Assembly: GCA_020353535.1 (NCBI GenBank) | Contig: CP070696.1 | Location: 4,714,465-4,778,464 of the forward strand | DNA from: Spirochaetaceae bacterium | GTDB lineage: Bacteria; Spirochaetota; Spirochaetia; SZUA-6; DRHE01 | Direction: 5' to 3' | DNA: 64,000 nt | Part shown: positions 42,187-51,103 of the stretch, one piece after another | How the letters are laid out: every line of letters begins with the position of its first letter | How positions within the stretch are numbered: position 1 is the stretch's first letter | Notes under the pieces: model-generated | Databases searched by the model: none | Told to the model about the DNA's origin: nothing | What the model saw: the letters and a program-made list of their open reading frames with translations, nothing else | Position numbers and translations under genes: made by a program

Positions 42187-43740
42187 CTACCTCCGTCTCC
42201 GCAGGCGCACCTGCTCGATATCCGGGGTAAACAGTTCCCGAAGGTCGTTTAAGCCCAAAGCAACCAGGGCCATGCGGTCGATGCCCAGACCCCAGGCCAG
42301 GACCGGCACTTCGATGCCCAGAGGCCTGGTCACCTCGGGGCGAAAGATCCCAGATCCGCCCAGCTCGAACCAGCCCAATTGGGGATGACGGATGTGAATC
42401 TCCACGGAGGGCTCGGTAAAGGGGAAGTATCCGGGAACGAATTTGAAATCCTCGGCTCCGGCCACCTCCACGGCGAACATCTTGAGCAGTCCCAGAAGGG
42501 TCTTTAGATTGACCCGTTCCCCAAGGGCGATCCCCTCGGTCTGGTAAAAATCAGCCAGGTGGGTAGCGTCGACCTTGTCGTAGCGAAAGCAACGCACCAC
42601 ACCGAAGTAGCGCCCCGGCACCTTGGCCCGCGGCAGGGTTTTGGCAGACAACACCGTTCCCTGGCTGCGCAGGATCAGGCGGCGTGTGAAATTCCTGTCA
42701 AAGGGGTAGCGCCAGCCCAGGCTGCCCGTGGTCCAGCCGTCCTCGTGGCAGGCAGCGACCTGATCGAGGTAGGGTTGCTGGATCGCCTTGGCATGGGTCG
42801 GATTTTTGATGTAGTAGACATCGTGGATGTCCCGGGCGGCGTGGAATTGGGGCATGAACAGGGCATCGCAATTCCAGAACTCCGTCTCTAGAAGGGGACC
42901 GTCGAACTCCTCGAAACCCAGGGAGTTCAGCTTGTCCTTCAGGTCTTCCAGAAACTCCACGTAGGGATTCTTGCGACCAAGGAGCACGCGCTGGGGAGGG
43001 GTGTTGATGTTGTAGCTGCGAAAAGCCGCCCGCTTCCAGGCTCCGCTGCGCAGGAGGTCCGGGGTGATCTGTCCGATCTCCTCTCCGGTCATGCCCAAGT
43101 TGCGCAGCTCCTCAGCCACCTTCAGGCCCGCCTTGGTCAGCCGATAGTTGACCAGCTCCCGTTCCACCGCACGGAACATCCCTCTATCGGCGCCGCGCTT
43201 CCGGCTCACGGATTGGATCAATGCTGCCTGAGCTTGCGACAGATCCTGCTCCCCTATACTCTCCTGCTCGTCGAAACGGTCCAGTAGTTTCCGCAGGCTC
43301 TCGATCCCGGTCGCTGCCGACTCGGTCCCTAAACTCACCCGCTTGTCCTCGTTCATGGTCAAAAGCCCTGCCTTGGACAGCGCGCCGTAGGCCGAACCCA
43401 CGTCCCTGTTCTCCAGACCCAGCGACCGGGCGATTTCCGGCAGGGTCAGGGGACCTTTTTTCTTTGCGCGCACGAGATCGAGCAGGCGCTCCTCCGGTGT
43501 ACCCTTCTCCCTGTACTCTCGTCCAAGGTCGGTAATCGAATACTCAGTTGTCGTTCGCCGTTCAGTTTCCTCGATCAGCTGCTTGGCCGACAGCCAGGAG
43601 AAAGCCTGGTTGCTCTGCCCCGGTTTGTAATCCAGCTCCTCCTGAAGGCGCTCGGGACTGATGGTATCCTTGGCGCCGAAATGGAGCAACACCCGAATTT
43701 CAAGAGGGTGGAGCTCTTTGATCAGCTGTTCATAATTCAT
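42187..43740 (-). CDS. pheS: Phenylalanyl-tRNA synthetase alpha subunit, archaeal/eukaryal type
   Basis: 517 residues, with ~240 N-terminal residues of winged-helix repeats typical of the archaeal/eukaryal form (bacterial PheS has a coiled coil). The core contains motif 2 (FGVVRCFRYDKVDATHLADFYQTEG) and motif 3 (LAWGLGIDRMALVALG), with PQFHAARDIHDVYY at motif 1. The ATG at 43740 lacks a ribosome site; a promoter with -10 8 nt upstream suggests a leaderless mRNA. No T-box is present. Confidence 0.95.
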   Translation of the reverse strand: MNYEQLIKELHPLEIRVLLHFGAKDTISPERLQEELDYKPGQSNQAFSWLSAKQLIEETERRTTTEYSITDLGREYREKGTPEERLLDLVRAKKKGPLTLPEIARSLGLENRDVGSAYGALSKAGLLTMNEDKRVSLGTESAATGIESLRKLLDRFDEQESIGEQDLSQAQAALIQSVSRKRGADRGMFRAVERELVNYRLTKAGLKVAEELRNLGMTGEEIGQITPDLLRSGAWKRAAFRSYNINTPPQRVLLGRKNPYVEFLEDLKDKLNSLGFEEFDGPLLETEFWNCDALFMPQFHAARDIHDVYYIKNPTHAKAIQQPYLDQVAACHEDGWTTGSLGWRYPFDRNFTRRLILRSQGTVLSAKTLPRAKVPGRYFGVVRCFRYDKVDATHLADFYQTEGIALGERVNLKTLLGLLKMFAVEVAGAEDFKFVPGYFPFTEPSVEIHIRHPQLGWFELGGSGIFRPEVTRPLGIEVPVLAWGLGIDRMALVALGLNDLRELFTPDIEQVRLRRRR

Positions 43741-43748
43741 TCGTAATA

Positions 43749-43777
43749 GAACTAATGATTGACCAAGCCCTTGTCAA
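43749..43777 (-). promoter_or_regulatory. Promoter of pheS-pheT (leaderless spacing)
   Basis: Minus strand TTGACA (43772-43777), 17 nt, TAGTTC (43749-43754, weak), 8 nt to ATG 43740. The remainder of the gap up to the HD gene holds nothing I recognise. Confidence 0.45.
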
Positions 43778-43856
43778 GCCCTGCTGCTCGGCTGCATGGC
43801 TTGAGTTGCAGCGCGAACGGATCAGCCGCTTGAGACCTTCTAAATCTCCAGTCTGC

Positions 43857-44423
43857 CTACAGCTTGAGTTCTTCTTCGAAGCGGGTGATCGCCGAGTCGA
43901 GAAACTCGATCCTCTTCGCTGCCAGCTTCCGGCTCCTGGCAAAGTAAAACGCTTCGGCGTGTCCTCGCCAGCGTTTGAGCATCTCGATCACCTCACCCAT
44001 GGTCTTTAGATGGTGCCAGAAAAACGAACCGATTGACAGTCTAACCAGACCCACCGCTCCTACGGTTTCCAGGAGATTGGCATCGTGGAGGAGCTTGCCT
44101 TCAATAGACAGCTCGCCGGCCAGACCCTTTCCCTCTTCGTCCGGCATGTGATGCAGGATCGCCTGATACACGGCATCGATCTTGCCGGGAGTAAAGCCGG
44201 TTTCCCCGAGAATCATCCTGGCCTTCTCAGCCGAGCTTGCCGGATGCCCCGAGCTCATCTCGATGTCATGGAGAAAACAGGCGGCGTGCAGCACCTCATC
44301 GTCGTAGTCCAATCCCTCGCCGATCTTGCGCGCCAGCTGGTAGATACGGTAGGAATGTTCATATCCGGACGCCAGTCGTCCGGCGGTCAGATCTTTCGCA
44401 TATTGCTGAATCAGCTTTCTCAT
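43857..44423 (-). CDS. HD-domain phosphohydrolase
   Basis: A 188-residue single HD domain: YEHSYRIYQLA gives the first His, ACFLHDIEMS the HD pair, and LHHMPDEEG and HDANLLETVGAVG complete a five-residue metal site. The pattern fits the YfbR/YpgQ-like small HD hydrolases acting on nucleotides or phosphoesters; the exact substrate is unknown. It has an AGGGGA/AGG ribosome site and a good promoter, with a separate gap from pheS. Confidence 0.85.
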   Translation of the reverse strand: MRKLIQQYAKDLTAGRLASGYEHSYRIYQLARKIGEGLDYDDEVLHAACFLHDIEMSSGHPASSAEKARMILGETGFTPGKIDAVYQAILHHMPDEEGKGLAGELSIEGKLLHDANLLETVGAVGLVRLSIGSFFWHHLKTMGEVIEMLKRWRGHAEAFYFARSRKLAAKRIEFLDSAITRFEEELKL

Positions 44424-44440
44424 AATCCTATCCCCTGATC

Positions 44441-44470
44441 ATTGTAAGGGATTCGGGAAGGGACTGACAA
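44441..44470 (-). promoter_or_regulatory. Promoter of the HD gene at 43857
   Basis: Minus strand TTGTCA (44465-44470), 18 nt, TACAAT (44441-44446); leader about 11 nt with AGGGGA. Confidence 0.55.
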
Positions 44471-44542
44471 ATTTATTTATAGCGGATGTTTGAGGCGGAG
44501 GTTCAAAGAGGCGCAGAGTCTTGGAAATTCTAGGAAACGAGC

Positions 44543-45568
44543 TCAAAGGGACAGGGATAATTCCCCTCCGGTTTCCACGGCCTGCTCCGCGGCCAGACAG
44601 ATCCGGATGAGTCGCCGTTCGGCTTCCGCCGAGTAGAAACTCTCTCCCCTCTCCATCATTTTAACTGTGCGGCGTATCAACTCCTGGAGCTCAAAGCGCT
44701 CTCCCGAAGGAATGGAAATCGGTATTGCCTGGGGATGATCTTCCCCCTTCTTCTGCAGATATACGCTGAATGTGGGTTTATCGGTACGATCCATGGCTCC
44801 GGACCAAAGAGAGCGGATCGATCCTTCGCTGCCGGCGACTTCCATGACCAGGTGATGCTCGAAGCCCGACAGGCTCTGGGTGACCACGGCGTATTGGCCC
44901 CCGTCGAAGCGCAGTACACTGGTGAAGTTGTCGAACATGCCCCGCTGCGCCCCCTTGGAGGTAGCAAAGGCGGTTATCGATTGGGGAGCACCGTAGCCTT
45001 CGAAGTACCACAGGATCAGATCGTAGAAATGGATCGGTTCCTCGAGGATCCAGGAACCCACCCGCTTCTCCTGGTACCGCCAGCCTTCGGCCCCGCTGCG
45101 ATAGGGGAAGCGGAACAGGCTGACATTGGCATAGCGGGGCTCACCGATCTGCCCGCTTTCGATGGCTGTCTTGACCGCTCCCCACTGTTCGGACACGCGA
45201 AACTCGTGGACCAGGCTCACCACTTTACCACTGGAGTTCTTGGCCTCGATCAGACGGTCGCAGGCTTCCACGGTTGCGGCCATCGGTTTCTCCATGAGAA
45301 CATGCTTGCCCGCCTGGAGCGCATCGATGCTGATCGGCACGTGCAGATCCGTAGGCACCACGACGTCAACCGCCTCAATATCGTCGCGGCCAAGGAGCTC
45401 TCTGTAGTCCGTGTAGACCTCTATGCCTGGGTTTTCGAGCCTTGCGCGTCCGGCGGTGGCCTCGCTGCTGCAGGCGATGGCGACAAGTTCAACTTCGGCC
45501 AAGCGCTTGAGGGACTCGACGTGCAACCTGCCCCAGGCACCGTAACCGATTTGTCCGAAACGCAACAC
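44543..45568 (-). CDS. Gfo/Idh/MocA-family oxidoreductase (TRAP operon)
   Basis: A 341-residue NAD(P)-dependent sugar oxidoreductase. Rossmann GQIGYGAWGRLHVESL at the N-terminus, the conserved HVLMEKPMA (EKP) Lys, and a substrate-site segment EEPIHFYDLILWYF. It probably oxidises a sugar, inositol or sugar acid. The start is GTG with AAGGA 7 nt before it. It is the last gene of the TRAP operon, so it likely acts on the imported compound (inference). Confidence 0.9.
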   Translation of the reverse strand: MLRFGQIGYGAWGRLHVESLKRLAEVELVAIACSSEATAGRARLENPGIEVYTDYRELLGRDDIEAVDVVVPTDLHVPISIDALQAGKHVLMEKPMAATVEACDRLIEAKNSSGKVVSLVHEFRVSEQWGAVKTAIESGQIGEPRYANVSLFRFPYRSGAEGWRYQEKRVGSWILEEPIHFYDLILWYFEGYGAPQSITAFATSKGAQRGMFDNFTSVLRFDGGQYAVVTQSLSGFEHHLVMEVAGSEGSIRSLWSGAMDRTDKPTFSVYLQKKGEDHPQAIPISIPSGERFELQELIRRTVKMMERGESFYSAEAERRLIRICLAAEQAVETGGELSLSL

Positions 45569-45613
45569 GATGATTCCTTCGACCTATTCAATCGACCTGT
45601 TCAACAGAAGCCG

Positions 45614-46912
45614 TTATTTGCCGAACACCAGTCGCGGCAGAAACAGGGAAATCTCCGGGAACAGTACCAGGATGACCAACACGACTATGTAGGTCAAGAT
45701 AAATGGCAGCACCGCCTTGGATATATCCTCCAGGGATATCTTGGCGATCTTCATCCCCACGAACAGGTTGGCACCGAAGGGGGGAGTCAGGAAGCCGATC
45801 TCCGCGGTGACCACGAAGAGCACCCCGAAGTGGATCGGGTTCACCCCCAGTCGGGTTACCACGGGGAGGAAGATGGGGGTGAGCACGATGATCTGGGAGA
45901 AGGTCTCCGCCCAGGTTCCGATGAAGATCATGAAAGCCATGATGATCAGCAGGATCACCACCCCGTTATCCGATACTCCGGCTATACCCCGACCCAGGGC
46001 CTGGGGAATGCCCTCGATGGTCAGCAACCGGGCGAATACGAATCCGGCGGCTACCAGGATGATCAGGGTTCCCGATAGTCTGAGGGTGTTCACAAGTGCG
46101 TCATAGATGTCCTTGATCTTCATCTTGCGGGTGATGAATAGTCCGACCACCAGGGTATAGAAGATCGTGACCTCCGCAGCCTCCAGGGGCGTGAACAGGC
46201 CTGCGTAGATACCGCCCAGAAGAAGTATGATGGCAAACAGAGCCCACTTGGCATCCCAAATGGTCTTCAGCGCCTTCAGTACGGTCATCTTTTCATAGAT
46301 CCGTTCTTCTTCCTGTCCTATCGTCGCGTAGCGGGGAAACCACTTTAAAAGAATCGCCGAAGTAAGAGAGAGGGCCGCGGCCATGATCAGACCGGGAATC
46401 ACTCCCGCCAGAAAGAGGGCCGCGATAGACTGGCCGGCGATGATGCCGTACATCAGAAAGGGATTGCTCGGCGGGATGAGAATGCCCAAAGCGCCGCCGC
46501 TGGAAGCCACCGCGCCGGCGAACTTGCGGGTGTATCTGGCCCCGATCATGGCCGGAATCATCAGCCCCCCGATGGTAGCCACGGTGGCCGGTCCGGAACC
46601 GGTCACCGCGGCAAACACGGCGCAGCTGGCGATGGTGATAACCGCCAGACCGGAACGGAAGGAGGCCATGAAGCGCTTGACCATGGTGACCAACTCCTCG
46701 GTGATTCCCGCTTTGTCGAACAGGCTCGCCACCATGAGGAATCCGGTGACGGCGATCAGGGGATACTGGTCCACTCCCGAGTACAGGGTCCGCACCAGGA
46801 TATGCATGTTGATGCCGGAGGAATAGAAAAAAATCAGAGCGGTCAAACCGAGACAGACATAGATCGGCAGACCGGTTACCAGCAGTCCGACCAATACAAG
46901 TGCCAGTGCCAT
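45614..46912 (-). CDS. dctM: TRAP transporter large permease subunit
   Basis: A 432-residue DctM-type permease with about twelve hydrophobic segments. Typical blocks are GLPIYVCLG, ITGSGPATVATIGGLMIPAM, SSGGALGILIPPSNPFLMYGIIAGQS and LTPIFLPVVTRLGVNPIHFGVL. It moves its solute with a sodium or proton gradient together with DctQ. It is 7 nt downstream of dctQ. Confidence 0.95.
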   Translation of the reverse strand: MALALVLVGLLVTGLPIYVCLGLTALIFFYSSGINMHILVRTLYSGVDQYPLIAVTGFLMVASLFDKAGITEELVTMVKRFMASFRSGLAVITIASCAVFAAVTGSGPATVATIGGLMIPAMIGARYTRKFAGAVASSGGALGILIPPSNPFLMYGIIAGQSIAALFLAGVIPGLIMAAALSLTSAILLKWFPRYATIGQEEERIYEKMTVLKALKTIWDAKWALFAIILLLGGIYAGLFTPLEAAEVTIFYTLVVGLFITRKMKIKDIYDALVNTLRLSGTLIILVAAGFVFARLLTIEGIPQALGRGIAGVSDNGVVILLIIMAFMIFIGTWAETFSQIIVLTPIFLPVVTRLGVNPIHFGVLFVVTAEIGFLTPPFGANLFVGMKIAKISLEDISKAVLPFILTYIVVLVILVLFPEISLFLPRLVFGK

Positions 46913-46919
46913 ATCGATC

Positions 46920-47456
46920 CTACCTTTCCGTGACCGCTTCCTCAGGCGGAGAATCGAGGGCCGGCCGGCCCTTGCGCTGGACGTAGCCCTGGATCAGCCG
47001 CAGAGTCAGCAGCGCGAAGCCGATGGGAATGATGAGGAAGATGTAATGCAGGGGGATCCTCAGGACCGCACTTTCTCCGAGAAAACGCTGCATGTTTTGA
47101 TACACTCTGAGGGAAATGACAATAATGATGATGTTGAATCCGGCCCATACGATGTCGGTGATCACCCTCATGATCTTCTGACCCAGCTTTGGCAGCATGT
47201 TGACCAGAAAGGTGATGCGGATATGGTCCTTGCTCTTCATCCCGAAGCTGGCTCCGAGGTAGACCACCAGCACGTACAGGATCCTGGAGATCTCCTCCTG
47301 CCAGGGCATTCCGCTCTTCAGGGTGAGCCTCAAGGAAACGCCGGCAAACACCAGCGTAACCACAACAGCCAGCACGATCACGCCGATGATCTCTTCGAAC
47401 TTGTTGTCGATGAATCTGATGACCTTTATGAATGCCGAGGAGCCCTTTGCCTCCAT
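46920..47456 (-). CDS. dctQ: TRAP transporter small permease subunit
   Basis: A 178-residue, four-helix DctQ protein. The family segment GMPWQEEISRILYVLVVYLGASFGMKSKDHIRI is clear. It forms the membrane complex with DctM. A GGGGAGGA ribosome site precedes ATG 47456. A strong hairpin separates it from dctP. Confidence 0.93.
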   Translation of the reverse strand: MEAKGSSAFIKVIRFIDNKFEEIIGVIVLAVVVTLVFAGVSLRLTLKSGMPWQEEISRILYVLVVYLGASFGMKSKDHIRITFLVNMLPKLGQKIMRVITDIVWAGFNIIIIVISLRVYQNMQRFLGESAVLRIPLHYIFLIIPIGFALLTLRLIQGYVQRKGRPALDSPPEEAVTER

Positions 47457-47523
47457 CGTGTCCTCCCCATAGTTTGAACTTCTGTACCTTTCTCACCATC
47501 CCAGGGGACAGAAGGAACGGCGT

Positions 47524-47573
47524 AAAAGGACACTCCCGGCAGGACGGACAATCGTTTGTCCGCCGGGAGTGTC
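47524..47573 (-). terminator. Terminator/attenuator hairpin between dctP and dctQ
   Basis: A perfect 12-bp outer stem (47529-47540 with 47562-47573) and a 6-bp inner stem GGACAA/TTGTCC (47546-47551 with 47556-47561), then CTTTTACG on the minus strand. It would lower permease expression relative to the binding protein. Confidence 0.75.
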
Positions 47574-47601
47574 TCGATTAGCTAAACAAACGGAAAATTA
47601 G

Positions 47602-48639
47602 TTATTCTGCCGCGGCAAAGATCTTGGCGACGATCTCTTTACCCAGGGCTTCATCCCCGCCGCCGATGTCGCCGTAGAACTTACCCCACGAGGTCCTGGC
47701 TTTCTCAGCCCAAACATCATAGTCCTTTGGACGCCCGAGGAACTGCACGCCCTGCTCCTTCTTGGAAACCTCCACGGCTTCCTCGAGAATACCGGTGGAA
47801 CGGGCATCTACCCGGGAGATGCTGTCCTTGGCAGCCCGGTCCACGGCTTCCTGCAGGTCGGGGGGCAGCTTTTCGTAGAAATCCTGACTCATAACCGCCA
47901 CGGAAACCTGGAGAATGTGATCATCATTGGTGATGAATTTCACCACTTCGTTCATCCGCGCGGAGATCAACACCGAGTCATCGACCTCGATGGCATCGAT
48001 AACCCCTAGTTGCAGGGCGTTGAACACCTCAGACCACTCTACCGGGGTCGGGCTGACGCCCCAGGACTTTACCATCTCGATCATGACCGGGCTGGGGGGA
48101 ACACGAAATTTGAGCTTTTTGAGATCATCCAGAGTGTACACCGGCTTGGTGGACATGACATGGCGATAACCGGAATCCCAGAGGGTGATCAGGCGCATAT
48201 TGGCCCGCTCGACCAGGTAATCGTTGAACTCATCCCAAAGAGCGGCCCGGGCCTTGCGGAAGTTCTCGTTGTTCTCGAACATATAGGGCAGAAGGAAAGC
48301 CCGGAATCGGGGGGCGTACTGGGTGATCAGGTTGAGGCTGGTCACCAGGACCTCCTGAGCTCCGGAAACGACCAGGTCCGCCATCTCCGCATCGCTTCCC
48401 AGCTGACCCGAAGGGTAGATCTCCGCCTGGATGCGGCCGTTCGAATATTTTTCCACCAGCTCCTCGAAGACCATGCCGGTGACATGGAGTGCGGAGTTGT
48501 CCGCCGGAATATTGGCGTGGCCTATCTTGATCTCGTAGACCTCTTCACTCGCCGGTGGCTGGGATCCGCCGGCCCACAAGCCTTGAGCACTCGCCAGCAG
48601 CAACACCGCCAGCAGACTCATGAGAGTCTTCATCTTCAT
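47602..48639 (-). CDS. dctP: TRAP transporter solute-binding protein
   Basis: A 345-residue periplasmic DctP protein with a signal peptide (MKTLMSLLAVLLLASAQGLWA). Diagnostic blocks are KIGHANIPADNSALH, FEELVEKYSNGRIQAEIYPSGQLGSDAEMADLV, and LKKLKFRVPPSPVMIEMVKSWGVSPTPVEWSEVFNALQLGVIDAIE. The Arg in KFRVP usually binds a carboxylate, so the solute is likely an acid (sugar acid, keto acid or similar). ATG 48639 has GGAGG upstream; the longer frame crosses the promoter. Confidence 0.95.
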   Translation of the reverse strand: MKMKTLMSLLAVLLLASAQGLWAGGSQPPASEEVYEIKIGHANIPADNSALHVTGMVFEELVEKYSNGRIQAEIYPSGQLGSDAEMADLVVSGAQEVLVTSLNLITQYAPRFRAFLLPYMFENNENFRKARAALWDEFNDYLVERANMRLITLWDSGYRHVMSTKPVYTLDDLKKLKFRVPPSPVMIEMVKSWGVSPTPVEWSEVFNALQLGVIDAIEVDDSVLISARMNEVVKFITNDDHILQVSVAVMSQDFYEKLPPDLQEAVDRAAKDSISRVDARSTGILEEAVEVSKKEQGVQFLGRPKDYDVWAEKARTSWGKFYGDIGGGDEALGKEIVAKIFAAAE

Positions 48640-48676
48640 AGGAATCCTCCTTACGGATGTGATATGTGCAAACAAC

Positions 48677-48704
48677 CGTATATCAGCGATCCATTGGCTG
48701 TCAA
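48677..48704 (-). promoter_or_regulatory. Promoter of the TRAP operon
   Basis: Minus strand TTGACA (48699-48704), 16 nt, TATACG (48677-48682); leader about 30 nt with a GGAGG site. No clear operator palindrome was seen. Confidence 0.45.
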
Positions 48705-48759
48705 GGTCAAAGGGCTTGCCGTACAATCGGATTCCCGCCTCTCGCTTGCCATTTGTTTC

Positions 48760-48788
48760 TTGATGAAAAAAACGCGGGCTGATAATCT
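48760..48788 (+). promoter_or_regulatory. Promoter of the epimerase-isomerase-oxidoreductase-aldolase operon
   Basis: TTGATG (48760-48765), 17 nt, TAATCT (48783-48788). It is divergent from the TRAP promoter in a 187-nt gap, so one regulator could control both. Confidence 0.45.
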
Positions 48789-48826
48789 CGTTGACAGGAA
48801 CGATGAGGCTGGGGAGGCATTGCAGG

Positions 48827-49684
48827 ATGAATGGCCGGAAAAAAGGATTCTCTTCGGTATGGCAGAACGAATCTCAGATCGACGATCTGCTGCCGGTCAT
48901 CGCCGCCAGCGGATTCCACGGCATCGAGCCGACCTTTCTCCCGGGGGCCATCCCCTCCCCCGAAAAGTACAGGCGGCAAGCTGCTGCGCTGGTTCGCCGC
49001 TGTCGGGATCTGGGACTGCAAATCCCAAGCCTTCGGGGCGGTCGAGGTTTCTGGGACACCATTCCCTCCCCGGACAGCCGGGAGAGAGCCGAGGCCATCG
49101 AACATGGCAAGAGGGCCCTCGAATGTCTGGCCCTGCTCGGCGGGAAAACACTGCTCGTGGTACCGGGACGTATGCGAAGCGACACGCCCTACGAGGAGCA
49201 CTGGAAACGGGTGGTGGATTTTGCCCGTCAAGCCGGAGAGATCGCCGCCGGATATGGAATCACCATCGGCCTGGAAAACGTTGAGGCCCGCTTCCCTCTG
49301 TCCGTCCGAGACTGGCGGGATCTGCTCGTTGAAATCGATTCCCCCCGTGTTCGTTTCTACTTCGACGTGGGCAATGTTTTCTGGCTTGGATTGGGCTACC
49401 CGGAGCAGTGGCTCGTCTCCCTGAAAAGTTGGATCTGTGCCCTTCACTTCAAAGATGCCATGTTTGGAAAAGAGCTCCGCAATCTCCTGGCCGGGGACAT
49501 CGACTGGAGAGCGGTGAATCGAGCGCTTGGTCAGATCAATTACCAAGGCTGGATCTGTGTCGAGCCGAACTGGTACCAGTACGCGCCGCAGCGGCTGCCG
49601 GCTCGCCTGTCTGCGGATCTGGATGCCATCCTGGCCCTGGAATACGATTCGGAAAAAACAACCAGGAATGAGGACAAGCAATGA
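48827..49684 (+). CDS. Sugar-phosphate isomerase/epimerase (AP-endonuclease-2 fold)
   Basis: A 285-residue TIM barrel of the IolE/IolI/xylose-isomerase-like group. Metal-site strands: IGLENVEARF (Glu), FYFDVGNVFWLG (Asp/Asn), ALHFKDAM (His-x-Lys-Asp) and ICVEPNW (Glu). It probably isomerises or epimerises a ketose or a sugar-acid derivative. ATG 48827 is chosen, just after GCAGG with GGGGAGG further upstream. It overlaps the next gene in ATGA. Confidence 0.83.
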   Translation: MNGRKKGFSSVWQNESQIDDLLPVIAASGFHGIEPTFLPGAIPSPEKYRRQAAALVRRCRDLGLQIPSLRGGRGFWDTIPSPDSRERAEAIEHGKRALECLALLGGKTLLVVPGRMRSDTPYEEHWKRVVDFARQAGEIAAGYGITIGLENVEARFPLSVRDWRDLLVEIDSPRVRFYFDVGNVFWLGLGYPEQWLVSLKSWICALHFKDAMFGKELRNLLAGDIDWRAVNRALGQINYQGWICVEPNWYQYAPQRLPARLSADLDAILALEYDSEKTTRNEDKQ

Positions 49685-51042
49685 ATGGGATTCAACAAGA
49701 CAACAAGCTCGGTGTGCTGTTTCTGGGTAGAACCAGACCCGGATTCGATCCGGAGTGGGGAAAAGAGGTGAAACGGGGAATCCGCAGTTTTCTCGAGGAT
49801 TCAGATTATCCGTACTTTATACCCAGCGAGAACATCCCCAATGACGAGGAGCTGCGCCGGGCGATTTACAGCTGCCGCGCCGAAGGGGTGCAGACTCTGA
49901 TCGTCACCCAGCCTACGGTCAGCGACGGGCGCCTGGCGCCGATCCTGGCTCAACTCTGGGATCAACCCTTCGTCTTGTGGGCCACGCCGGAGAAGCAGAG
50001 CGGGGCGATGATCAGCAGCAACTCCCTGGTGGGTACACACATCTTTGCCTCCACCTTGCGTCAACTCCATCACCGATTTGAATTCGTCTACGGAGGACCC
50101 GAGTCCAAGGAAACCAGGGAAGACCTGGAAACGGCTGTCGGCGTCATCGCCGCGGTGACCGGGCTCAAACAGGCTAAGATCGGCCTCATCGGCAGCCACG
50201 CTCCGGGATTCATCAATCTGGCAGCGGACCCCGCCCTGATCAGCGCCACCTTCGGAGCCCAGCTCTACCATCAGAGCATCCCCGAGTTCCTGCAGCGCTT
50301 CGAGGCCGTGGCGGAGGAGGAGGTCAGCGGCGACACCGCCGAGTTCGCCGAATTGGGAATCCCCCTGAGGGAGGTGAGGGCGGAAGACCTTGCCGTGTCC
50401 TCCCGATACTACCTGGCCTTCAAACAGCTCATGAACGGGGAAAACCTGGCCGCCCTGGCGGTGCGCTGCTGGCCCGAGCTTCCCAATGCGACAGGCCAGT
50501 GGCCCTACGTGGCCCTGTCCCGACTGCTATCCGAGGGAAAGGCGGTGGTTCAGGAGGGGGACGTGGACGGGGCAATCGGGATGCTGGCCGCCCGGAGGAT
50601 GGGCATGGGCTCCGTGTATCTGTCCGACTGGCTGGAACACGATCGTTCCACCATCGCGATCTGGCACACCGGATCGATTCCCTTCGATTTCTGCGAGCCC
50701 ATCGGCAGCGAGCTGGGACCCCACATTGCCAAGCAGTTCAATATCAAAAATCCGGCGGTCATCGAAGCCACCCTGAAGTCGGATCTTCCCGTCACCGTGT
50801 TCCGTGTCTGGCGCTGTGACAACCTCTACCACTGCACCGCTCTTGAGGGTGTGACCGTACGGCCAAAACGGCATCTGCTCGGCAACAACGGCCTGGCCCG
50901 ATTCGAGGAGGTGAATATCGAGGAGTGGTTCGACAGGATGATCCACCAGGGCCTGCCCCATCACCCGCTGGTCGCCCGAGGATCCCACAAGCACAGGCTG
51001 CGGAGGTTCTGCCGGCAAATCGGAATTCAGTGGATCGATTGA
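49681..51042 (+). CDS. FucI/AraA-fold sugar isomerase-like protein
   Basis: A 453-residue protein related to L-fucose/L-arabinose isomerases: an N-terminal alpha/beta domain (VLFLGRTRPGFDPEW, VQTLIVTQPTVSDGRLAPILAQL), IGLIGSHAPGFINLAADP, and a C-terminal half with IAIWHTGSIPFDFC. The catalytic Glu/Asp/His of true isomerases cannot be confirmed by eye. It is the second gene of a four-gene plus-strand operon. The likely role is to rearrange a sugar or polyol made by the first enzyme (inference). Confidence 0.78.
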   Translation: MNGIQQDNKLGVLFLGRTRPGFDPEWGKEVKRGIRSFLEDSDYPYFIPSENIPNDEELRRAIYSCRAEGVQTLIVTQPTVSDGRLAPILAQLWDQPFVLWATPEKQSGAMISSNSLVGTHIFASTLRQLHHRFEFVYGGPESKETREDLETAVGVIAAVTGLKQAKIGLIGSHAPGFINLAADPALISATFGAQLYHQSIPEFLQRFEAVAEEEVSGDTAEFAELGIPLREVRAEDLAVSSRYYLAFKQLMNGENLAALAVRCWPELPNATGQWPYVALSRLLSEGKAVVQEGDVDGAIGMLAARRMGMGSVYLSDWLEHDRSTIAIWHTGSIPFDFCEPIGSELGPHIAKQFNIKNPAVIEATLKSDLPVTVFRVWRCDNLYHCTALEGVTVRPKRHLLGNNGLARFEEVNIEEWFDRMIHQGLPHHPLVARGSHKHRLRRFCRQIGIQWID

Positions 51043-51103
51043 ACCGTTTGGACCGGAACTGGAAGCATCCGACAGGATACAGGGCATGAAGGGAGACAAA
51101 TCG

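Noticed and set aside
40876-42252. 458-codon plus-strand frame opposite pheT
   Set aside because: Antisense shadow; pheT motifs are unmistakable on the minus strand.
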